Shown piece after piece: positions 21,608-31,448 of a stretch of 64,000 bases of DNA. The stretch comes from Garcia nutans. Its lineage: Eukaryota > Streptophyta > Magnoliopsida > Malpighiales > Euphorbiaceae. Under the pieces are notes generated by a model that searched no databases, was not told the origin of the DNA, and was given only the letters and a program-made list of their open reading frames with translations. The stretch is taken from positions 186,001-250,000 of the forward strand of contig CANTUV010000051.1 in NCBI GenBank assembly GCA_947685225.1, written 5' to 3'. Each line of letters opens with the position of its first letter. The stretch's first letter is position 1. The position numbers and the translations under genes are program-made.

Positions 21608-21865
21608 AGGTGACACAACCAAAGGACTTGGCCGTGTCCCTTGGCCGTGTCACACACTGGACACGGCCACGCTTCATCAAATTTCTTTCGTTTTTGCAAA
21701 TTTTTATACAGAAGAGGACACACCCATGGGACGCGGCCAAGTCACTGGCCGTGTCCCTCCAAGAGCATCAGACACGGCCGTGTCACCTTGACTTGGCCGT
21801 GTCTCTTCACTTTCACACACCAGACACGGCCAAGTTCACCTAAACACGGCCGTGTCCCTCATTTT
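21608..21865. repeat. Internal GACACGGCC array upstream of ORF-1 (A3)
   Basis: It is a run of ACTTGGCCGTGTC, GGCCGTGTCAC, GACACGGCCA and ACACGGCCGTGTC blocks, the same motif as in the LTR. It lies between the integrase tail and ORF-1. A6 has an array in the same position (50388-50635), so the internal copy is old in this lineage. Confidence 0.9.
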
Positions 21866-22110
21866 TACACTTTAAAAAACCCGATTTTGCCTAGTTTCTT
21901 TCCATTAGATCCCTAGTTTCCTGTTCTTCGTCTCTCTAGCTCTCTCGCTCTCTGTATCGCAAAATTCATAGCTTGTGATTCAAAACTCCAAATCTTCCTT
22001 TAAACATCAAATTTCTTCACCAAAACTAGAGATAATCACTTAAAACTTCTTCTTTGCTCATATAATTTTGATTTGATCAAGTTTTGGTTTGAATTTTCAG
22101 ATTTCTAAGG
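21866..22110 (+). promoter_or_regulatory. Putative internal promoter and 5' UTR of ORF-1 (A3)
   Basis: Directly after the array comes CACTTTAAAAAACCCG (TATA-like), then a CT-rich tract (TCTCTCTAGCTCTCTCGCTC near 21930-21955) of the kind seen at plant transcription starts. A TTTTCAG occurs 10 bp before the ATG and could be a 3' splice site. A6 has the same order: array, CTTTTTAAAACAC, CT-rich leader, ATG. No experiment supports it here. Confidence 0.45.
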
Positions 22111-23221
22111 ATGCCGAGAACTAAGATTGTGTCACACCGCAAGATGAAGAAGTCTACAGCCAAAGGAGCTTCTTCCTCTTCATCATCTTTATCTTTGAAG
22201 AGAGCAAGTCTATTGGCTCGGGGTTTTTTCCCGACAAGGTCTGTTAACGATGAATCTCTTGATGCCTTGCAAATTAGGACTAATTTTGATCGATATGTGC
22301 AATTTCTTGGATGGGAAACTCTAGTCACCTTGAGACCTTTGCAGTTGAGGAACTTACTTTAGAATTTTTGACATCTCTCAAGGTTGAAAGAGATGATAAG
22401 AAAATCTGCACTAGAATGATGTTTAAATTGCTGGGTAAATCATATGTGCTTAATATTGACCAGTTAAATGATATATATGGTTTTCATTAGCATGGGGAAA
22501 GGTCGGTACCCAAAGAATTTAAACAACAATTTGCTTGGGGAGCTTTAGGCTCAGGTACTTATGTGGCCAAATCGGCCAAAGCATCTAAATTAAGAAATAT
22601 TTATGTTTTAGGTTTATGGCTTGCGGATTCTTTCCTCGGAAGGAGAGCCCGGGTGTGGTTGAAGTGAGTGAATTATTTTTCCTGGATTGTGCTTTTAATG
22701 AAATGCATGTTAGTGCCGGCTATTGGTTAGCCGATATTTTTTATTCTGTGGCTAACAAAAGAAAGGGGGCAATTTGTGTTGGGGGGTTGGTTACCACATT
22801 AGCAGTAGCCCTTGTTGAGGATTTTGACCCGAGTACTAGTCGCATGACTAAAATTTCGGGTAATGACTCTTTGGATTTAGCTACACTTGAGAAGATGCAC
22901 ATGGTGGTGCATAGGAGAGGGACTTATGTGATGCCTTCAGCTGAGCCTGCAGCACCGGGGGACAGGCAGAAGAGAGCACGGGTCCAAGAGGAGTCCGACT
23001 CGGATTCTCTTGACCTAGATGAGGATGCTCCGGTTTCGAAAAGTCAAGAGGTACTTCTGAGGATTGAGGCCCTGGAGGGCAAAGTGGATCGACTGGATAG
23101 CAAGGTGGACCGTAACCATACTGAGGTCTTGCAGCAGTTGGAACAGATTAATAGCAACCTTGCGAAGATCTTGAGTCTCCATCCCTCAGCTGCATCATCT
23201 TCACGCCAGCCTTTTCCATAG
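22111..23221 (+). pseudogene. Athila ORF-1-like protein of A3 (env position)
   Basis: This is a protein of unknown function found 3' of pol in Athila elements, resembling the ATHILA ORF-1 family. It starts at ATG 22111 (MPRTKIVSHRK), with a basic, Ser-rich N-terminus, then RGFFPTRSVNDESL, RFLGW-like and FLTSLKVERDDKKICTR blocks. Stops and a frameshift interrupt the middle (22362, near 22490 and near 22610). The C-terminal 200 residues are open: ELFFLDCAFNEMHVSAGYWLADI, an acidic stretch and a heptad-rich segment (RIEALEGKVDRLDSKVDRN...) ending QINSNLAKILSLHPS. A6 keeps the same C-terminal segment. I see no clear signal peptide or membrane anchor. Confidence 0.75.
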
Positions 23222-23253
23222 ATTTTGAGTTCCTTGTTTTATTTTGTTTAGTG

Positions 23254-23284
<31 letters not shown>

Positions 23285-23437
23285 CATGTTAACGTTTTTA
23301 TATTTGGATATTTTATTTTTATATATTGTACTTTTGTTTTTAAACTTTTGTGTTTGTGATGGAAAGCTAGGGTTTTGCCTCACCAGGTACGATGGAAGAC
23401 AGGTTGTCCTTTAACTTTTTTTATTTATTATTCTTGT

Positions 23438-23475
23438 TTTACATTGAGGACAATGTAAACTTTAAGTGTGGGGTA
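23438..23475 (+). other. Internal stem-loop plus polypurine-like tract (A3)
   Basis: TTTACATTG (23438-23446), loop AGGA, CAATGTAAA (23451-23459) is a perfect 9-bp stem, followed by AAGTGTGGGGTA. Its layout matches the module at the 3' LTR (24771-24808). It could serve as a second plus-strand priming site. Confidence 0.7.
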
Positions 23476-24770
23476 CTCTTTAAGCTTTCCTTTAATTTTT
23501 GTTTTGTTTTGCTTATTGTGTCTGTTGTGCATGGCATAATTGTTGAAATCTTATTGATCTTTTCTTTGATTCTAGCATTATAGTTGAGACTTTAGTATCG
23601 GCATAGAAATGAGCTTTTGAATTCATTCAGGATCAATTTTCACATTCTGCAATTCATGACATATAAATCTTGGTGAACCCACCTATGTGAGTTTTGAGCC
23701 TCATAAATTTGATATTATTGTCAATTGATTTTCTTTTCTTAAGTGTGCACCTTCATGATTTTGCATCTCTAGAGTTTGCTTTTGCATACTAATTGAACTC
23801 ACATTATGATTTAATCTCAAGTTTTAAAATGATGAAGGCAAATTAGGTTAGCCCCTTTAGCTTAAAAAGACTTCCCTTAATATTGATTTCCTTAGTGAGC
23901 CAAGTTGAGCCATTGACCTTTTCTTGTTTGATCAACACAATTCTCAACTTAACATGTTCTTATTATCATCATACCTATGCATTAAGGAATGGAGTTTTTA
24001 TGTTTTGACAATTAGGTAGTTTATTTCAAAGTGTGGGGTAAGTAAGTAAAAAAAAAATGGTATTGCTATTTGGGGTTGAAATGTATACTTTGCACATTGT
24101 GTTGGATTAAGATTTGATTATTCTTTTCCTCTACATGTTAAGCTAGATGATATATGCAATGTTATACTTTGTATATATATGTATTAAAAAAATTATTATA
24201 TATAATAAAAGAAAAAGAAAAAGAGAAAATAAAAAAAAGAGAGAGATATATATATACTAAAGTCAAATATGTTCTATCATTGGTTATCAAAAGAGGAATG
24301 TCGACTTATGCATTTTTTCTTGATTATGCAAGTATGTGAGGTAGCAAGGGTTGATGAGTATGCTATTTGAAGGAGTTATGAGTTTCCTTAGCAAGAGTAG
24401 TGTCTAATTTAGATACTCCATTTCTTGATGCTCTAGCTTAAATGTCTTTTCTCACACCTTCACCTTAGCCCCATTGCATCCAAATAAAAGACCTTCGGAT
24501 TATTTCTTGAGACAATCAGTGAGGGAGATTGGATAATTAAGCAAGTTTATGGTAGTATGCAGTCATGAGTGGTTTGAGTGATTAACCTTTGAAATCGAGT
24601 GAAACACTTAGATGAGAGATAAGATTTGTATGTCTGGATTAATGAATGAGTTAAGAAAATCTTGATTGAAAGTAATTGCAATTATTTATGTCTGACTCTT
24701 AAAGTATTTCATCTTATATGTTGGAATTATGGTTAAGGTTGTTTGAGTTTTTTAATTTATGCCATGTGAA
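23476..24770 (+). other. A3 noncoding 3' region
   Basis: This is 1.3 kb of AT-rich sequence without a credible gene. It includes an A/G-rich simple stretch (about 24185-24255, GAAAAAGAAAAAGAG and GAGAGATATATA). It is homologous to 35966-37180 in A5 and 47501-48770 in A6, so it is a conserved noncoding region of this element group rather than random filler. Confidence 0.75.
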
Positions 24771-24808
24771 TTTGCTTGAGGACAAGCAAAGTTTTAAGTG
24801 TGGGGTAG
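24771..24808 (+). other. Stem-loop and polypurine tract of A3
   Basis: TTTGCTTG (24771-24778), loop AGGA, CAAGCAAA (24783-24790), then AAGTGTGGGGTAG directly upstream of the 3' LTR. The purine-rich part is the expected plus-strand primer site. A5 and A6 have the same stem with paired base changes. Confidence 0.88.
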
Positions 24809-24809
24809 T

Positions 24810-26333
24810 TGTTTTATTAGTTTTTGTTATAGATTTGTGTCTTGTTTATTATGATAATTATTGTTTTATTTAGGTATTTTGTTAGTTTTTATCGGTTTGT
24901 TTTGTGTTTTTATTAATTTTGGTATTTTAGTTTATTTCAGTGTTTATGTTATTTTTGATCTAGTTTTTAGTATGTGTTTATGTTTTGTTGGTTATTGTCT
25001 ATTTATTTCTTGTTTAAAGTTTTGTTGCAAGTATTGTGTTAGGTTAAGAAAGGCAAGGAAACAAATTGAAGGAGAAAGGGGCAGTGGCTGACACAGGCAG
25101 AGGACACGGCCAAGTCACTGGCCGTGTCCCATACCAAGTTAAAAAGGAAGAGCAAGTCCCAGTAGCAGACACAAGCAAGGGACACGGCCAAGTCAGTGGC
25201 CGTGTCCCTCCAAAGAAGCCCAACACGGCCAAGTCACCTTCACTTGGCCGTGTCTCACTTGGTTCCAAAGGAAAAGAGAAGCAAATCTTCACAGAAGCAA
25301 ACACAGGCAAGGGACACGGCCAAGTCAGTGGCCGTGTCCCTCCAAAAGGCTCCAACACGGCCAAGTCAAGCTCCAACTGGCCGTGTCACTCAACCAAAGA
25401 AGAAAAGAAGAAAATTTTCATAGTAGCGACACATGCAAGGGACACGGCCACAATTGTTTTCTTTGATTTTGATTACACTTTTGATTACTTTAGCTGAGAT
25501 TAGATTGTTCTAGCCATTGATGCATCCTTCTTGAAAGATTTGAACAAGAGATTCTTCAGAAGCTTCAAGGAGTTTGTAACTTGGTTTTGTTCTCGAACTT
25601 ATTCTCTTTATTTTCATTGAAATTGTATTTATGGATATTATCATGTCTATTTTGATTTCTTTGACCATTAATGAGATGAATATGTTTGATTGCATTATGA
25701 ACTAATTTGATCTAGTCTAGGGTTTGTATGGATCTGCTATGATTGTATGAATTGGTTATTCTCTTAGCTAATGATTTCTTTAGCCTTGATTGAATAAAAT
25801 ATTTTAATATATAATTGATTGACCACCAATTATGTGTTTTAGGTATTAGATGATGGATTGAGAGATGAAGTCTAATGCTGGAACAATTCAATTAAGGACT
25901 TAGGTGAATTAGAGATATAACCTATTAAAAAGATTAATTCAATTATAACAAGATTAGTTGAAAGAGGTTTGAATGCGAGAGCTTATTTCCTTGACTTGAT
26001 TAATTGAGTTGTTTGAGATTTAATCTTTGAAATTGAATTAGTTAAGAGGAATAACCATTCATACATATAAGTAATAGAGAAGTGCAAACCCTAGACCTTT
26101 TTATCAAGTGAATCAAAACATCAGCTCTTGTTTACTTTTATTGTTTTAAACTTCAATTAAACTTTTTCATTAGTTAGCAATTTAAATTTATTCATTACTT
26201 GTTACTTTTAATCTGATAATCAATTAGCCACTTTAGCTTCCTTGTGAGATGACCTTGGGGCGATCACCTTTGCTACAGTTACCTCATATACTTGCGAGTG
26301 ACGCTTTGTGGTAGAGTTAATTATAGCGCAACA
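24810..26333 (+). mobile_element. 3' LTR of A3 (1524 bp)
   Basis: It starts TGTTTTATTAG and ends GCGCAACA. Relative to the 5' LTR it has one extra array unit (about 25318-25370) but has lost about 190 bp: GACACGGCCA near 25449 is joined directly to CAATTGTTTTC, removing the last units, the TATA box and the start of R. Confidence 0.95.
25090..25450. repeat. GACACGGCC array, A3 3' LTR
   Basis: This is the same array as in the 5' LTR with one unit gained and the distal units lost. The change in unit number between two LTRs that were identical at insertion shows that the array is unstable. Confidence 0.9.
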
Positions 26334-26338
26334 GCACC
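26334..26338. repeat. Target-site duplication of A3, right copy (GCACC)
   Basis: It matches 16832-16836. Removing A3 joins ...GGGGCTAGCACC to TCTCAAGTAAAC and restores continuous PMD-gene sequence. Confidence 0.95.
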
Positions 26339-26956
26339 TCTCAAGTAAACTTTTACCATCTTGTCATTGCAATTACTTCTTTCTTAACTTGTTTTGATTG
26401 TTTTAATGATTATTTGCAAGCTAATGGCTCATTTGGTCATGAGGTTGGACCTTCCTCTGCCGCTCCTCCATTTGCTCATTCTAATCAACCGAAGATGCCA
26501 TCTCATCCACAGGGTGTTGATATGAATTACCTGGTAGGTTATCCTGATCCATGATGATTTATGCTACATGTATGCTCTTACCCTTTCCTTTCTGACTCAC
26601 AACGGATGCTTAAGGAACAAAATAAGAAATTGTAAGAAGAGTTAGCTGCTAGTCGCCAACAGGTTGTCCATTTTTAAAAATTGTACCATTAGTCAGAGCA
26701 AGATTTTTGAGACTTTCAGTTCTAGGGAATGAGGGATCCTGGTGCTTCATCTTCTAGGGAGCCCCAAATTGATGACCATGAGATCCTTTCGTCTACTTCG
26801 GATGAGGACTGTTACAAATATGAATTCTAGGGTAATAGAAGTTCAGGTGTTCCTTCTTCGGGTAGACTCGGGAGAGATGATATGCCTCCTCCTCCAACAG
26901 GCGATAACTTTTTTAGAGCTTTGTTTGATCATGATCTACCACCTCCTTCTCAGTGA
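26339..26956 (+). pseudogene. PMD gene, 3' part
   Basis: This continues the coding sequence split by A3. A likely donor CAA/GTAAAC at about 26346 and acceptor TTTGCAAG near 26424 bracket a short intron. The following exon encodes a low-complexity C-terminal tail, with GSFGHEVGPSSAAPPFAHSN, PQGVDMNYLVGY and later SSREPQIDDHEI, SGVPSSGRL and PPPSQ, with stops at about 26552 and 26829. Such Ser/Pro-rich tails are common in TE-borne PMD proteins. No known catalytic motif is seen. Confidence 0.6.
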
Positions 26957-27300
26957 TCCATCATTATTGTATTAATTGAGAAAATATTATATTACTATTA
27001 ATAATATTATAATAATAATAATAACAACAACAACAATGATTATAATTTGCACTTTTACTGCAACTTCTGACTTTTAAATTTTATTATTATTATTATTTTC
27101 TTTTTATTTTTATTTTTTGTGTTGTTATTATTATTATTTCGACAGTACAATCATTGTTCCTTCCTCTCACAATTCAAAATTCTACATTAGCACTGATTCA
27201 CAAAGCCAAAGGCAACGCGGCGACTCAAAACCTTTTCATCGTTGATTTCCTATCCCCGTGCATCTCGGTCTCAAGCCATTCCTTGTCAATTTTGGGATAG
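26957..27300. other. AT-rich spacer between PMD and DUF7745-like genes
   Basis: It contains trinucleotide stretches (ATT/AAT, then AAC) near 26990-27045 and 27080-27140 and no credible ORF. It ends directly upstream of the CCAAT/TATA element. Confidence 0.7.
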
Positions 27301-27318
27301 CCAATCACCCTATATAAA
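27301..27318 (+). promoter_or_regulatory. CCAAT and TATA elements upstream of DUF7745-like gene
   Basis: CCAAT at 27301 is followed by TATATAAA at 27311-27318, about 100 bp before the ATG at 27420. Spacing and order fit a plant core promoter on the + strand, that is, antisense to T4. Confidence 0.5.
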
Positions 27319-27419
27319 TCTCTTTCCATGCCATGACCCCATGGAGAGGCCAAAAAAATTTTCACGAATTTTCATCAAAATTCTTTTTAACAATTCTAAT
27401 TTCCCTTCAATTGTCCACA

Positions 27420-28755
27420 ATGACAGAACTCAATTTGAAGAAAATAAAAGGTTTATTTAAAAATATGAAAGTCATTCATTGGAAACAAATATCTTGGTCT
27501 AAAATCAATACTTTGAAGTGCTTTCAAAATTTTAAATTGGACCATTCTTTTTCACATGTCATGGTTTCCTTTTGTAATGTGAATTCTAGGACATTTAAGA
27601 TAAATAGCTTTGAGATATGTCCCATGATTGAAGAGTTTGAGGCCATCCTTGGATATCCAAGCAATCAACCAATGTCATTACCTGTATTGATTTCCAACAC
27701 TTAATAAAAGATGCAAATGTTGTTTCAACTTTCAAAGCCCGAAGTTCTATAGTTGACGAGAGGTGAGAAAATTCTACTTGGTCCCTTAATTGACTTTTGC
27801 ATTTCTCACTTGTCTCCTACTAAAGCATGGGGACGTATGCTTTGTCTATGCTTGCTTGGCCAATTTTTACTTGTTTCTTCTGATGGCGATATTGATCCAC
27901 AAGTATTGGATATCATGGACCAAATGGAAGGAGGCTTGTTGTCGATACCCGTGATCTTAGCTGAGACTTTAGGTGGATTGGACCAACTTAAATTAAGATT
28001 GTCAAAGAGATTGGCCGAGAGTCCTTTACTGCTTCAGGTAATTACCTAAACTGCCCTTTCGAGTTTTCAATTTAGATCTCTTTTTTTATTATTTTATATT
28101 GCTCTAATTTTTGCCTAGTCCACCCTTGCAGGTTTTCAGAACTAGTGAGCTGTCCTTATTTTTTCCTAAGCCACCCTTGTGGGTTTTCAACTTAGCAGAC
28201 TCTTTTTTTTCTTCTTTTTTTATATATCGATTTTAATTTTTGCCTAGTCCACCCTTACAAGTTTTTAGAACTAGCGAACCGTCCTAATTTTTGCTTAGGT
28301 CGTCCTTGCGGATTTTTGACCTAATGGGCCTCTTTTTCACTCTCTTTTTTTCTTTTATTCTTTTCTTGTGCTTATAGATTTGGCTTCAGGAATGTCTTTG
28401 CTTGCTCGACACTCCGTCTATGGATTTTTTTCAGATATCTACTGCAGTATCACTCTGCTAGAAAACTACTCCATCCTACTTCTTCATATGCCGACTGGGT
28501 TGACTAGATCCACTCACGCACTGAAGTCAACATCCGTTGGTTAGTGCCTTGGTGAAAGATTTCTCATATTACCATTTGGACATATTTAATGTATGTTCCT
28601 CTCACTGCTCTTCATTGAGGTACTTGCTATGATCCTCGTCGGCTTGATCGTCAGTATGGAGCTGAGCCTCGAGGTTCTGAGTTTACTCTTGATTTGGACA
28701 TGCCTTGTCTGACTAAAGCCTACTTGGATCGGCTGATGCAAAGATGGCCTGCACG
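27420..28755 (+). pseudogene. DUF7745/PMD-like accessory protein, two exons, broken
   Basis: Starting at ATG 27420 (MTELNLKKIKGLFKN), one frame runs to 28037 with stops around 27702-27750. Landmarks are SRTFKINSFEICPMIEEFEAILGYP, RGEKILLGPLIDFCI, AWGRMLCLCLLGQFLL and ESPLLLQ. A 340-bp intron (28038-28377, GTAATT...TTATAG) contains minisatellite units. The second exon has IWLQECL, VNIRWLVPW, MYVPLTALH and RRLDRQYGAEP, which match the C-terminal half of the DUF7745 family (plant proteins often associated with retrotransposons). Function is unknown. It is antisense to T4 pol, in line with antisense ORFs reported from the Tat clade. Assignment rests on motif recognition only. Confidence 0.6.
28040..28370. 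repeat. Minisatellite inside the accessory-gene intron
   Basis: Units of about 110-125 bp each consist of two related halves, TTTTTGCCTAGTCCACCCTT...AGAACTAG and TTTTTGCTTAGG...TTTTGACCTA, separated by T-rich runs. About two and a half units are present. A further unit lies at 29075-29190, next to the end of T4 pol. Confidence 0.8.
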
Positions 28756-29074
28756 CTACACTTATTGTCTGCCATAGATTTTACACTTGTCAATTTCTTT
28801 AGAAAGAATATTGTTAGGATGAAAAAAATAATGAAAGTAATAATAAGAGATGTTTCTTTTCCTTTTATAATTTGTCATCACCTTTTGCTATTGTGTTTAT
28901 TTATTTTATCTATATCTGGTCAAACACTTAAAACAGTGAACATAAAACAATTTTAATATTAATTCTGCTTTATTAAATTGGGGAACAACCAAACATAAAG
29001 CCAGCATAAACAAGATCACTCATGTTGCCAACTAGCTCTTTCAAGTTTTCTAATTGATGATTTTCTCTCGCTTA

Positions 29075-29190
29075 GCCCTAATTGTTGCCTAACCCGCCCT
29101 TTCAGGTTTTTAGAACTAGCAGACTGCTCTAACTTTTACCTAGGCTGCCCTTTTGGGTTTTCAACCTAGTGATCTCTTTTTTTATACATA
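29075..29190. repeat. Detached unit of the same minisatellite at the T4 pol stop
   Basis: GTTGCCTAACCCGCCCTT...TTTTAGAACTAG and TTTTACCTAGGCTGCCCTT...CAACCTAG repeat the two halves seen at 28040-28370 in the same orientation. The unit overlaps the pol stop codon (29182-29184, - strand). The 28756-29074 stretch between is AT-rich with nothing else recognised. Confidence 0.75.
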
Positions 29191-30308
29191 AAACCTCTTC
29201 AACCTATCAATGTTCACTAGCTCACTAAACTCGTTCCCGTCCATGTCTGATAACTTGATTGCACCCTTGTTCATGACTTGTTTCATAATATATGGTCCTT
29301 TCCAACTAGGCCTAAATTTTTCTCTTGGATCAGATATATTAGGTTTGCATTACTTCAACACTAAGTCATCGACTCTGAGATTTCTAATCTTAACCTTTCT
29401 ATTATAGGCCCGAGCTATCTTCTTTTGATACAGTTGATAATGATACAATGCTTTTAACCTCCTCTCCTCTAGTAAAGCTAACTGTGTGTACCTGCTCACT
29501 ACCCATTCCATCTCAGGCAATTCAACTTCTAAGATCACTCTTAATGACTTGATCTCAATTTCAATTGGCAACACTGCCTCCATCTCGTAAACCAAAGAGA
29601 ATGGTGTCATTCCAGTCGGCATTCGTACACTTGTTTTGTATCCCCATAAAGCAAAAGAAAACATCTCTAACCAATCCCTATATGTCTTAGTCAACTTGGA
29701 CAGAATATGCTTAATTGTCTTGTTTGTTACTTCTACCGCACTTTTAGCCTTTGGTCTATAAGGGGAGGATCGGTGATGATGAATTTGGTATTTCGAGAAT
29801 AAGTCCTTAACTGCACCTTGAAACCGTACCTCATTGTCCGATATCACACTGTATGGGACCCCATACCGACAGATGAGATTCTTTTCAATACATCTAGCCA
29901 TTTGCTTGCCCCCAGTTTGTTGAAAGATTTGGCCTCAACCCACTTTGAAAAATAATCCACTACTACTATAATAAAACGGTGACCATCTGAAGCCATCGGA
30001 TGTATCTCTCCTATAATGCCAATCCCCTAAGTTGCGAATGGCCAGGGTGAAGACATAAAATGCAATTCTTCAGGAGGCATGTGATTCAAATTACCATACA
30101 TCTGACATTGCTGGCACTTCTTCACAAACTCAATGCAATCTCTCTCCATGGTCAGCCAATAGTAACCTTGTCGAATTATCTTTTTAACTAGGGCTAAACC
30201 ACTCATGTGTGGACTGCAACTTTTAGCTTGTATTTTTGACATGATATGCTCCACTTCAGGCTTTCTCAAGCATCTCAAGTGCACTCCATCTGGCCATCTT
30301 TGATACAA
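29182..30308 (-). pseudogene. Integrase of T4
   Basis: This inserts element DNA into the chromosome. The N-terminal zinc-binding part (PHMSGLALVKKII, CIEFVKKCQQCQ) lies at 30250-30110. The catalytic core has VVVDYFSKWVEA (first Asp, near 29960), SDNEVRFQGAV (second Asp) and AVEVTNKTIKHIL (Glu), so all three acidic residues remain. The C-terminal domain reads FRPSWKGPYIM and NIDRLKRFYV before the stop at 29182-29184. In-frame stops (one at 30027, a TAG in place of an expected TGG) and a frame shift near 29350 break it. Confidence 0.88.
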
Positions 30309-30341
30309 CTCTCCATGAAAGGTGATGTATTGTAAGGACCA

Positions 30342-31448
30342 TCATCTTATGGCTCTTCTTTCTTTCTTTGTTGCTCCCAACGAGTATTCCTTCTCCTCTA
30401 AAAACCGTCTTATAGTGTCATACCACACATCATGATTTGTTTCAGTTTCCATGATTGACTCATATTCGTAACAAGGAGTTGATGAACTGGTTAAAATCAG
30501 AGGCTTAAGGAATAAGTTGACAGGATTTTCCCATACCAAAGCCAATGTGGCTAGGGCATTAGCCATCTGGTTTTCTTCTCTTGGTAGGTGTATAAATCTG
30601 CACTCCTTAAAATTCTCCTTCATCATGGTCAAGTGATGGTGGTACGGTTTTAGCTTCTCTTTTCTTAACTCCTACTCTCCATTTACTTAGGATACTACTA
30701 GCAATGAATTGCCAAAGACTTGCACCTTATCCACCTTCATAATCATCATGATTTCCAAACCAAAGATACATGCTTCATACTCCACCATATTATTGGTTGC
30801 CCTAAACTTTAACTTCTTGGCTAAAGGGATAACGATAAGTTCCCCTTCGGGCGATTCTAGTATGACTTCCAAACATGCTCCTTTCCTATTCACTACTCCG
30901 TTAAAATACATTTTCCATCCTTGTACTTCTATGGCTTCTAAATGTTCATCAAAAAATTCCAAGATTACCTCTTCGTTATCTGGTAATGGTTGTTGGGCCA
31001 GGAATTCTGCCACCGCTCTACCTTTGATTGTTTTCCTAATTACATACTCAATCTCAAATTCTTTCAATATTATCAACCATCGCCCATACTTCCAGATCAA
31101 AGATGGTGTCTCCCTTAAGTACTTGACTGGATCCAACCTGGAAATTGCTTGCACACTATAAGATTGAAAGTAATGCCATAACTTCTTAGAAGACCAAACC
31201 ACAACTATACAGGTCTTTTCAATGATACTATACTTAATTTGATAAGGTAGGAGCTTTAAACTCAAATAGTAAACTGCGTGCTCAATCCCTGACCCATCTG
31301 CTTGGGCTAGCATGGCTCCTATTGACTCTTCTTCTACTGCTAAGTATAGTAACAAGGGTTTACCAGGTTTAGGTGGTTTCAAAATAAGTGTATTTAGCAG
31401 ATACTCCTTTATACACTCAAAGCCCTTTTGACACTCTTCATTCCACAT
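30342..31448 (-). pseudogene. Dual RNase H of T4 (RT-linked plus archaeal-type)
   Basis: The first module is the RT-linked RNase H (LLLYLAVEEESIGAMLAQADGSG, RETPSLIWKYGRWLIILKEF). The second is the additional, archaeal-type RNase H that marks the Tat clade: WKMYFNGVVNRKGA, TNNMVEYEACIFGLE, VQVFGNSLLVV and, after a stop near 30640, HLPREENQMANALATLA. In this second domain three positions that are normally catalytic Asp (YFDG, GDS, ADAL) are all Asn, while the Glu is kept. Catalysis by it is unlikely. Confidence 0.85.

Larger units (their letters stand above)
16837..26333 (+). mobile_element. Athila-type non-autonomous element A3 (9.5 kb)
   Basis: The element is complete at both ends: LTRs 16837-18519 and 24810-26333, primer site 18526-18543, gag-protease-integrase tail in one frame (18670-21357), a second array, ORF-1 (22111-23221), a long noncoding 3' region and a polypurine tract. 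RT, RNase H and the integrase core are absent. It inserted into the PMD gene with a GCACC duplication. The LTRs are similar but differ by indels in the repeat array, including loss of the TATA region from the right LTR. Confidence 0.93.

Noticed and set aside
15742..26956. PMD sequence as an intact host gene
   Set aside because: The N-terminus is missing at the LTR border, stops occur in the 3' part, and it lies between parts of a Tat element where antisense accessory ORFs are expected. A captured host fragment cannot be fully excluded.
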